A DNA stretch of 9,626 nt from assembly GCA_038259455.1 (NCBI GenBank), contig JBBSOT010000186.1:1-9626 (forward strand), in the 5' to 3' direction. A program made the position numbers and the translations under genes. Position 1 is the first letter of the stretch; each line of letters begins with the position of its first letter. Shown in pieces: positions 1 through 6,600 of this stretch. Below the pieces are notes generated by a model. It was not told the DNA's origin. It saw only the letters and a list, made by a program, of their open reading frames with translations, and made no database searches. Source of the DNA: CAMYMG01 sp038259455. Its GTDB lineage: Bacteria; Pseudomonadota; Alphaproteobacteria; Rhizobiales; Rhizobiaceae.

Positions 1-1
1 C

Positions 2-88
2 GCGGCAAGCTGGCGCGATCCGATTACTGGGCTGACGATAAAACAGCTCCATACCCGCTTGACCCGCCCGCGCCCCGCCCCGACGTGA
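2..88 (+). CDS. possible 3' end of an upstream gene (partial, unidentified)
   Basis: Frame 2 is open from the left edge to a TGA at 86-88 and would end 24 bp before the tRNA. It reads as a basic tail of 28 residues ending in RPRPAPT, with mostly G or C at third positions. Frame 1 is also open, but it runs into the tRNA and stops at its anticodon loop, so it is less believable. The minus strand is open here too. The stretch is too short to choose firmly, and no family can be recognised. Confidence 0.2.
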   Translation, partial: AASWRDPITGLTIKQLHTRLTRPRPAPT

Positions 89-112
89 GCGGCCCGAGAC
101 ACCCCCATGTGC

Positions 113-188
113 GGGCCCTTAGCTCAGTCGGTAGAGCAACTGACTTTTAATCAGTAGGTCGCTGGTTCGAACCCAGCAGGGCTCACCA
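113..188 (+). tRNA. tRNA-Lys (anticodon UUU), CCA encoded
   Basis: A full cloverleaf can be drawn. The acceptor stem is GGGCCCT (113-119) with AGGGCTC (178-184), including one G-T pair. The anticodon stem is ACTGA/TCAGT around the loop CTTTTAA, which puts TTT at 146-148. The T stem is GCTGG/CCAGC around TTCGAAC. The discriminator is A185 and CCA (186-188) is encoded. The gene decodes AAA/AAG lysine codons. tRNA 3' ends are common integration sites for islands, but I found no second copy of this 3' end and no integrase gene in the window. Confidence 0.97.
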
Positions 189-256
189 CTCGTTGTTTTT
201 CAAGTAGTTAGATGCGGCAACGAACCTGTTGTCACACATGTTTGTCCCGCAAGGCC

Positions 257-1051
257 ATGTCGATAGCACCTCATCGAAATACCGGCCTTAGACGCCGCCG
301 CGGGCGGGAAGCTCGGCGGCTGGACCGCGACCGCAAAATCTACGGAATTCTGCGGCGCGCGATTGCCACGGCGGATCACATGCACCAGGCTGTGAACGAG
401 CCTGTGGAGCCGCTATCAGTATTCTATGGGAAGCAAGAACTCCCATGGCAGCTGACTCCCTTTCCCATCGGAGTCCAAGACAACGGGAAACCCATGCCCA
501 GATGGGAAGACCTATCACAGTGGATGAAGGTAATGGTCGCCACGATGCTCGGCCACCAATGGGATCTACTTACCTTCAACATTCACCTGCACCCCGACTT
601 GGAAGTTCTGCTGGTCGCAACGGGACGGCTACGTGAAAAGCTCGCGGAACGAGTCCGCAAGCAGCTCACCATGGCTGTGGGCAAGCGCGAATTCTTCTTC
701 GTGATCGAGAGCTTCAGCAAGGACACTGGCCAACCTGTCATCGTCCACATGCACGGAGCGGTGTGTGCTTATGATCGCGGCGAGGCAAAAGAGATGGAGG
801 CCGCACTGCTGCGCGCGGCTGGTCACAACATAGGTGGCCGACAACAGACGCTCCGCGCGACCAGCAGCAGGTGGTTCGAGCTTCTCCGTGTCGCCTATGG
901 AGACTACCTGTTCAAGTTTGCGCGCAAGTTCGACCCGCGGCTCGACGAAAGGCGGCTGGTCATGTCGCAGCCGATGACGGCAGCGGCGCGTGACTTGTGG
1001 ATTGATATAACACGACCGGAACTACGAATTGCGGTGACGAAGGTTATATAG
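257..1051 (+). CDS. HUH-endonuclease-like protein (rolling-circle Rep type)
   Basis: The protein is 264 residues long from ATG 257. Three motifs of HUH single-strand nucleases appear in the usual order. Motif I-like is LLTFNIHLH (about 104-112). Motif II is HMHGAV, with metal-binding His164 and His166, preceded by FFFVIESF with an acidic residue. Motif III is YLFKFARK, with candidate nucleophile Tyr217 and Lys220/Lys224, matching the YxxKYxxK pattern with F for the second Y. Such enzymes nick a DNA strand through a phosphotyrosine link in plasmid, phage or transposon replication. The N terminus is arginine-rich. The start is uncertain: ATG 212 extends the frame by 15 residues, and neither start has a well-spaced ribosome binding site. 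The gene follows tRNA-Lys closely and precedes a hairpin-forming repeat. The family assignment comes from motifs only. It could be a Rep of an integrated element or a domesticated relative. Confidence 0.6.
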   Translation: MSIAPHRNTGLRRRRGREARRLDRDRKIYGILRRAIATADHMHQAVNEPVEPLSVFYGKQELPWQLTPFPIGVQDNGKPMPRWEDLSQWMKVMVATMLGHQWDLLTFNIHLHPDLEVLLVATGRLREKLAERVRKQLTMAVGKREFFFVIESFSKDTGQPVIVHMHGAVCAYDRGEAKEMEAALLRAAGHNIGGRQQTLRATSSRWFELLRVAYGDYLFKFARKFDPRLDERRLVMSQPMTAAARDLWIDITRPELRIAVTKVI

Positions 1052-1070
1052 CCTTCGGTTACCTTACCCC

Positions 1071-1124
1071 GTTCTCGAAACCTACGCCGATGAAAACTTC
1101 GTCTTGATGACCGTAGGTTAGAAC
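1071..1124. repeat. imperfect inverted repeat (13 bp stem, 3-nt bulge)
   Basis: GTTCT (1071-1075) and AACCTACG (1079-1086) pair with CGTAGGTT (1112-1119) and AGAAC (1120-1124). This leaves a 3-nt bulge at 1076-1078 and a 25-nt loop. It begins 20 bp after the stop codon of the HUH-like gene. It could be a terminator, although no T-run follows, or a hairpin substrate of the HUH protein, since HUH enzymes often recognise hairpins. The rest of 1125-1254 shows nothing I can support. Confidence 0.55.
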
Positions 1125-1254
1125 TGACTGAATTTGCAGAATTATTTCTATGTCAAGTTGACAGTTCTTATACTTTTGTTGACCGTTTTTACCAGTTTCT
1201 GGGCTCGATGGTCAACTTATCCCGTCGCGCTCCTCACCGAAGCGCACGTCGTCG

Positions 1255-1494
1255 TCAGCCCCTTGAACTCGGCTGGTAGCAGGGCCCATTGTGCAGCCGC
1301 TTACCGCCGCATTGGGAGCATTTCATAATGCCCGCCAGTTCGTCGAGACGGGAGCTTTGACTACGGCGATCTATTCGATCCAGAACCCACAAAGGATCCA
1401 ATTTCGCGGCGTGCTTGCAATCCAAACATTCGAGATGCCACCACAGCCGCGAAGCTATGAGGTCGGTCAGATGTTTGTGTCGTTTGCGGCCCAT
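1255..1494 (-). CDS. small zinc-ribbon protein, hypothetical
   Basis: The protein is 79 residues long from the ATG at 1494. The same frame also has an ATG at 1554, which would add 20 residues, and neither start has a convincing ribosome binding site. Four cysteines form two CxxC knuckles: CLDC at 23-26 and CSQC at 59-62. They are separated by a predicted helical segment with alternating charged and leucine residues. The second knuckle is followed by GGKR. This layout (xLxCxxC, about 30 residues, MxCxxCGGK) resembles short zinc-ribbon proteins widespread and mostly unnamed in sphingomonads and other alphaproteobacteria. Binding of one Zn ion is a fair inference. The role is unknown, possibly nucleic-acid binding. 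It is transcribed divergently from the SRAP gene at 1585, so the two promoters must share or overlap the short gap and this gene's 5' part. Confidence 0.6.
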   Translation of the reverse strand: MGRKRHKHLTDLIASRLWWHLECLDCKHAAKLDPLWVLDRIDRRSQSSRLDELAGIMKCSQCGGKRLHNGPCYQPSSRG

Positions 1495-1573
1495 GCCTTG
1501 GGTTAGAACAAAGGCGGAACGATAGCATGTCCTGCCAGATAGGTTCTTGTTCATGGCTCTGTGGAAACATGGT

Positions 1574-1577
1574 AGGA
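1574..1577 (+). promoter_or_regulatory. ribosome binding site of the SRAP gene
   Basis: AGGA within GGTAGGAAAA lies 7 nt before ATG 1585. It fixes this start, which is also required because the catalytic cysteine of SRAP proteins must be residue 2. Confidence 0.65.
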
Positions 1578-1584
1578 AAAGTCC

Positions 1585-2196
1585 ATGTGCAACTTGTATC
1601 GAATGACCCGGACAGCCGCAGAGATCGCTAATCTGTTCAGTGTCGCAAGCATCACGAATGCCGCCACATCTAGCTATGTCTATCCCGGTAGTCAGGGCCT
1701 GGTGATCGAGGGTGACGCAGTGCGTGCAATGACTTGGGGCTTTCCTCTTCCACAGAAGAGCAAGCGCACCGGAGAACCCATCAAGCCCAAGCCGGTCAAC
1801 AATACCCGCACTGATAAGCTCGATAGCAGCTTCTGGAAGGCCAGCTTCCGAGATCGACGCTGCCTCATTCCTGTATCGGCGTTCGCAGAAGCGGAAGGCG
1901 CGCGTGGTAAGATGACGCGAACATGGTTCGGCGAACCTAATGAGGATACGCTTGTCTGCGCTGGCCTATGGCGAGACTCAGCTAAATGGGGTGTAGTTTA
2001 TTCGATGGTCATGACCGACGCGAACCATGTCGTCGGGGAGGTTCATAACAGGATGCCGGTGATCCTCGCTGCGCATGACTTGCAGCAGTATGCCGAGGGG
2101 AGCGAGGCGGACGCCATGGCCCTTTGTCAGCCTTTCACCGGCAAGCTGCTTGCCGATCGAACAGATGAACCATGGTTTAGACGAAACTTACCGTGA
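1585..2196 (+). CDS. SOS response-associated peptidase (SRAP) family protein, YedK/HMCES-like
   Basis: The protein is 203 residues, slightly shorter than E. coli YedK. SRAP proteins form a thiazolidine DNA-protein crosslink with abasic sites in single-stranded DNA and so shield them. Expected active-site residues are all present. Cys2 follows the initiator Met (MCNLYRMT). Asn73 lies in VNNTRTD, the counterpart of NARAET. Glu102 lies in AFAEAEG, the counterpart of GFYEW. His154 lies in VHNRMPVIL. RRCLIP (91-96) is the usual strand before the Glu. The FYEW segment is altered to FAEA, losing two aromatic residues, so this is a divergent paralogue rather than the typical housekeeping copy. SRAP genes occur in chromosomes, plasmids and phages, so the context does not decide its origin. 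It is probably monocistronic. The family call is firm, and activity is inferred from the intact residues. Confidence 0.93.
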   Translation: MCNLYRMTRTAAEIANLFSVASITNAATSSYVYPGSQGLVIEGDAVRAMTWGFPLPQKSKRTGEPIKPKPVNNTRTDKLDSSFWKASFRDRRCLIPVSAFAEAEGARGKMTRTWFGEPNEDTLVCAGLWRDSAKWGVVYSMVMTDANHVVGEVHNRMPVILAAHDLQQYAEGSEADAMALCQPFTGKLLADRTDEPWFRRNLP

Positions 2197-2437
2197 CATA
2201 GCCGCATTGGTGTTCGGCTCCAAGGCAATGAAAAATCTGTTTTGAATGAATTCTGCCAGTCACTGAGGATGCCGGACATCGCCAGTGTTGTGCTGCCCTG
2301 CGGCTTTTGCTGCCTGACGACTGTGGTTTAATCAGTCAATAAATCCATGCGCTGCCGAAGGTCTGTCGAACCCAACGCGAAGCCACCCGCTTCCATCGCG
2401 GTGTGATTGTAGACCTTGATGCATCAACAATAGCAAC
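2197..2437. other. intergenic stretch without recognised gene
   Basis: This gap of about 240 bp separates the SRAP gene from the next plus-strand gene. It holds a weak hairpin AGCCG/CGGCT (2200-2204 with 2215-2219) shortly after the SRAP stop, without a T-run. A second short hairpin, GACTG/CAGTC, lies at 2319-2323 with 2333-2337. No convincing -35/-10 pair was found. Confidence 0.4.
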
Positions 2438-2442
2438 AAGGA
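2438..2442 (+). promoter_or_regulatory. ribosome binding site deciding the start at 2451
   Basis: AAGGA ends 8 nt before ATG 2451. This favours that ATG over the upstream in-frame GTG at 2403, which has no such site. Confidence 0.6.
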
Positions 2443-2450
2443 CCAATGTA

Positions 2451-2978
2451 ATGCGCTTTCAACTTTTCGCCGTCGAGATCTACCGTTCTACCGGCCGCGT
2501 TCGCGGTCACATCGTCGCTCCTTTCGAGGAGCAGGCCGCACAGATAGTTTGCGACCATGCGGATGCCCTCGGTCCGAAGCAAGATGGCTTCAGTCTCCAA
2601 CGGATCGACGACACTTTATCGGACGACCTGCGCATTGGACTGGACGGGCTGCTGGAGAACAGTCCGGCAGGGTTTGCGAGCTACTGCACCTTGGGATGGG
2701 TCGCGCATACGGCGCCAGTGCAGAAGCTACGTTTCTACCGGAGCAAAGACCCCAAAGGCTTCGACATCTACGCTGTCGCGCCCAACTTCGACGTTGCCTC
2801 TGCGGTGTTCGGAAGCACTCTATTGCCGTCCAAGGGCAAGCTACACACCTTCAGCATCACTGAAGGGGTCGAGACCCTATCAGCCGACGAGCTGCTCAAC
2901 CTCCCCACCTTGCTTGAACTCGGCCCGATCGGAATCGCTGAGTTCGACGACGATACGCAGCGCTGGCTGGTTTGGTAG
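2451..2978 (+). CDS. hypothetical protein, 175 residues
   Basis: I do not recognise a family. The start at 2451 is chosen for its AAGGA ribosome binding site; a GTG at 2403 would add 16 residues. The product is acidic and soluble-looking, with no signal peptide or membrane segment. It starts with a beta-rich stretch (MRFQLFAVEIYRSTGRVRGH), and the middle part contains GWVAHTAPVQKLRFYRSKD and a DIYAVAP strand. The C terminus is rich in Leu, Glu and Asp and ends in DDDTQRWLVW. No catalytic motif or metal-binding cysteines can be seen. Codon use is normal and the frame is intact, which argues for a real gene. It converges with the membrane-protein gene on the other strand, with a perfect inverted repeat between them. 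No operon partner is visible. Confidence 0.7.
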   Translation: MRFQLFAVEIYRSTGRVRGHIVAPFEEQAAQIVCDHADALGPKQDGFSLQRIDDTLSDDLRIGLDGLLENSPAGFASYCTLGWVAHTAPVQKLRFYRSKDPKGFDIYAVAPNFDVASAVFGSTLLPSKGKLHTFSITEGVETLSADELLNLPTLLELGPIGIAEFDDDTQRWLVW

Positions 2979-2987
2979 GCCAAAGCG

Positions 2988-3025
2988 ACCTTGCCTTCAC
3001 TCGGTGTTTTGTTTGAAGGCAAGGT
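2988..3025. terminator. 12-bp perfect inverted repeat between convergent genes
   Basis: ACCTTGCCTTCA (2988-2999) pairs exactly with TGAAGGCAAGGT (3014-3025) around a 14-nt loop. It lies 9 bp after the stop of the plus-strand gene and 8 bp after the stop of the minus-strand gene, the place for a shared bidirectional terminator. Neither side has a clear run of T after the stem, so factor-independent termination is likely but not certain. Confidence 0.6.
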
Positions 3026-3033
3026 TCAGCGAT

Positions 3034-3492
3034 TTAGCCGTCTACAATTACGTTGACCGCGTTGCACGATTCGGGATCCACTTCGCCTACCGCGCGTCCG
3101 ACGTTTATCCCACCGAAGCCATTTTCGGCCCGGAAGGTCATGGTTACTCCATGCTTCCCTGATTCAGGACTGACAGGCGTTATCAGCGTATCGATGTGCT
3201 CGAAGCTATCGGGGTTCCTGAGTCCAGATTCGACTTGCGTGACAATGCTTGCATTGGAGCCATCATAAAGGCTCAAGCAATGAAACCCTTTCTCACGGTT
3301 GGCCGTAGTGGCCGCGGCTTCCGCTTCGAGCTCATCCTCCGAGGGCTGATCGGGTTGGGTGCACTGATGCAAGCCGAAAAGGGCTCCGAAGAGTATTAGA
3401 ACCGCACAGCCGATACTGCCCATATTTTGCACCGATTGTATTTGCTGTCGCTGAGCAATTCGTGCTTTCCTTGCTTCTGTATTCCTTGCCAT
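3034..3492 (-). CDS. small single-pass membrane protein, hypothetical
   Basis: The protein is 152 residues. A basic N terminus (MARNTEARKARIAQRQQ) precedes one hydrophobic segment at about 24-42 (GCAVLILFGALFGL), so the N terminus should be inside and the rest outside the membrane by the positive-inside rule. An acidic, alanine-rich linker (50-65) leads to a compact C-terminal domain (68-152). This domain contains the pattern LRNPDSFEHI, then TMTFRAENGFGG, and two cysteines (72 and 143) that could form a disulfide. The combination of a PDSFEH motif and a later FRAxNGFGG strand recalls a domain seen in many small membrane-anchored proteins of unknown function, some in prophages. A purine-rich AAGGGG lies about 12 nt before ATG 3492. 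It is on the same strand as the restriction-modification gene, 134 bp downstream of it, and could be co-transcribed. Confidence 0.75.
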   Translation of the reverse strand: MARNTEARKARIAQRQQIQSVQNMGSIGCAVLILFGALFGLHQCTQPDQPSEDELEAEAAATTANREKGFHCLSLYDGSNASIVTQVESGLRNPDSFEHIDTLITPVSPESGKHGVTMTFRAENGFGGINVGRAVGEVDPESCNAVNVIVDG

Positions 3493-3540
3493 GAAAACTG
3501 CTGACCCCTTAATAAGTTACCCTCTTATTGAGGAACTTGA

Positions 3541-3630
3541 ATGGAGCAGCGCGCCCTATCCACGAAGCATATTGATGGCGCTGCAAAAACCAGCCGTGAC
3601 CTTTCGTCGATCCATTTGACGAATGGCTAA
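3541..3630 (+). CDS. possible 29-residue ORF in the gap
   Basis: ATG 3541 is preceded by GAGGA with 6-nt spacing (TTGAGGAACTTGAATG), a good ribosome binding site. The frame runs 29 codons to TAA at 3628-3630, just overlapping the 3' end of the large minus-strand gene. The peptide contains DGAAKTSRDLSS, which faintly recalls a winged-helix turn (K-T-S-R-D-L), so it may be a remnant of a helix-turn-helix domain. An in-frame TGA directly precedes the ATG. There is no other support, and it may be chance. Confidence 0.15.
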   Translation: MEQRALSTKHIDGAAKTSRDLSSIHLTNG

Positions 3631-6600
3631 CCAGCAACCTCAGCTTCTGGCTGCCCGGCCATCAGCGCGTTGATCCAAGCAAGTGCGAGTTCACGACTGC
3701 GGTATGCGCCCCAGCGCTCGCGTTCCTGGCGGTCTACAATAGTGAACGTGGAATAGATGTAGCGAATGTCGTCGCGGCTGCGCTCGGCATTGGCATGGTC
3801 GTATATGCCGTAGAGGATGAAGTAGAGCGCATCGAGCCTAGCCCTTATGCGCAGACGACGGTCTTCGTCCCACGGAAATGGCGGTAGCACCTCGCCTTGC
3901 TCGTCTACATGACCCATGTTGCGCGCGAACGCAGCCAGGTCATGCGCTGTGTAGGTCAGCTCCAGAACTGCACTTCGCACGATCTCCGCAGCGGTTTTGG
4001 AACCGAACGCGCGACTATAAGCGTCTGGGAGGATAATCGGGAGCTGCTCGACGATGAACCAGTTTAGGTGCTGCCCCTGCACCTTCTGCCGCGCGATAAA
4101 GTCGAAGGCGTGCGAATTGAGATTGGCAAGCAGCAGCGCGCTGCTCTGTGCACCAGCTGTGTCGTCCGTGATTTCTAGCAGCGGCAATGTATTACCGGCA
4201 GCACCAGAGGGGATGAGAGAGGCAATCATCGTTCGGGCGTTGGTTGGTGCCGTGACGTCTTTGAACGCGAGTGCGTAAGGCGAACGGACCAAGTCGCTGT
4301 TCGGCTGCACCCAAAATTGCGGGTCCGCCAACCATAAGGGGTCTGCGCGCTGGTCTTCAGTCGCGGCAAGGGGCTGCGCTGGGCGGTTTAAATTTTCAGG
4401 GTTGATCACGATACTGGCGGCGCGGTGATTGAACGCCTGCACCATCTTGCCCTCGTAGAGTGGCACCCATTCAGCGTCGGCTGATCGATAGCGATTGCCG
4501 CCAACGTGCCACGCACCTTCGGTTGCTTCAAGTTCCTCGCGGGTGCGGAACAAGTGGCTATCGATCGTCATATCGAAAACGCGGTGATACGCAAGGTTCC
4601 ACGACCGGACCACTTCTGCCGATCGGTCTACCAATGCAGGCACTCGCGCGTAGACGCCGGTGGTAATCTCCATGTCGCGGCGAGTGCGAAAAACGGGGGC
4701 TGTGCCGGTATTCGGATTGACCCGCGCGAAGTCCTCGGCTGAAATCGGAAATGCTGTTTCGGGGTTGGCGATCTCGCTAACTGCTTGAAGAAAGAAGCCA
4801 CAATGGGTTGCTTCGAAGGCCCGCTCTGGGCTGGCGATCATAGCGGCAAACTTGAAACTACGGTGGACGTCGGGAAAGAACGGACCTTCGCGATAGCGGC
4901 TGCGGCCATTTTCGAAATCGTAGAGTGCCTTGATTTGCCCTCCGGTCGATAGGCCGCGGAAGAAATGCGAAGCCGACAGGTCGGCCGCTATCCCGCTGGG
5001 AGTAAGCAGCCCGACCATCCCTCTCGGCCTCACCAGCGCGTGGGCTCGCTCAACGAAAAGGCTGTAGAGGTTGAGATCGCCGCGAGCGAGCAGCGGATAA
5101 TGTCCGCTTGCGCGAGCAACACGACTGGTATCGGCCGCTCGGCGATCGGCTTTCGCGAAATCGTTGTATAGCGGGTCCTCGTCTCGCTTCAGCGCCTCAA
5201 TCATGAGTCTGCGGTCCGACGCCCGCTGTGCGCGCGCAATCTCTGGCCGACGGGCCGCAAACCATTCGACCTGCTGAAGCTTGATGCGGTCCCACGGCGG
5301 GTTTCCGATAACCGCGTCGAAGCCTCCTTCACGCCCCGCGCTCGCCCAGTTCTTCCACACGCCAGGAAATGCGATCTGCCAGTTTAGGAAGCGCTCTTCC
5401 TCGATCAGTTTACGCGCGGCCTTCCATATCTTGCGGAAGCGTTCGGCTTCTTCGGGCTTTGCCCGAAGTGCCTCAGGTTCTTTTTTTCCGCGCGCAATCG
5501 GGAGGGGATCGCCGAACCCACCATCAAGCCACTGGGTAATTAGCGGCTGGTCAGTTCGCGGCAGGTCCAGCCAGTCGAGCGCGTGCATGAAACTGACGAA
5601 GCTGTCGAATGGGCCAACCTGGAATTCGATGTCGCGCCACATCTCGGCGCTCGAATGCGCTTCGGCAATTTCGGCATCGGTCAGCGCTTCGATGCGTTGC
5701 ATGACGCTGGCTTGCCGCTCGGCGTTGCGCAGGCCCTCGATGTAGAGAAGCTCGCCAGCCGTTCCTGCCTTATCGATGGCATCTCGGACCCACAGGCCAA
5801 AGAGACTGTCACCGCAATGCAGATGGTGGTCGATGAAGGACAGCGGCGCGCCGACTGTGAACGTGTGAAGCCATAGCGCCACTTTGGCGAGCTCGACCGC
5901 CATAGGGTTTTTGTCAACGCCGTGGATGCACCGTTTCAGCACCATGCGTTTTACAAGCTGCGGATCGTCGAGCTGTTCCTCTGCAATCGCCCAGTGCTTT
6001 TCTTGTGCGTTGGTCCAGATGGTCGAGCGGATCTGCTCGATCTCTGTGGCTACGGGGCTATGATAAATATCGACCCCGGCATCGGCCGCATCGACCTGCG
6101 CCTGCGCGATAGCCTCCAGCGCATGGTTTGTGAGGCGATCAACCAGCGAAACGAGGAAGTGGCCTGAACCCATGGCCGGGTCGCATACCCGGAGCCGAGT
6201 GATGGCCTTCGCGGGGTCTGCGGCTTCAAGTGCGCGCAACATGCTGGCTTCACTGTCGGCCGGTTGGATCGCCTTGATCGCATCACGAAAGACTGCGTGG
6301 GCATCCGCGATCAACGGTTCCAGCGTCTGGTCAATGATGAGCAGCACCAGCTCGTCCGGCGTGTAGTAGCTACCGGAATCCTTGCGCGCGAAGATATTCG
6401 GCAGGATTTCCAGATCACCGCCCTCGGTGCGCTTCATTTCGAATTCCAGCAGCCGCTCGTAGATCGAGCCAAGCTGTTGCACCGAAAGGTCGCGGTAATT
6501 GATATAGCGCCGGCGCCCTTCGTGGTTTTCCCACGAAAGAATGTCGAGCGCTTCGGCCATGACATCGTCAGGCAGCCGGATCGCATCAAGCAGCGGCGTT

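Noticed and set aside
1134..1328. 64-codon plus-strand frame with a hydrophobic N terminus
   Set aside because: It starts with TTG, has no ribosome binding site, and its 3' part overlaps the zinc-ribbon gene on the other strand. The hydrophobic stretch comes from T-rich sequence.
2557..3162. 201-codon plus-strand frame overlapping the 175-residue protein
   Set aside because: It is serine, arginine and proline rich, typical of an off-frame reading of a GC-rich gene. It crosses the inverted repeat and runs antisense into the membrane-protein gene.
5281..5745. 154-codon plus-strand frame inside the restriction-modification gene
   Set aside because: It is fully antisense to a gene with clear domains, and its composition (Ser, Arg, Ala rich) is that of a shadow frame.
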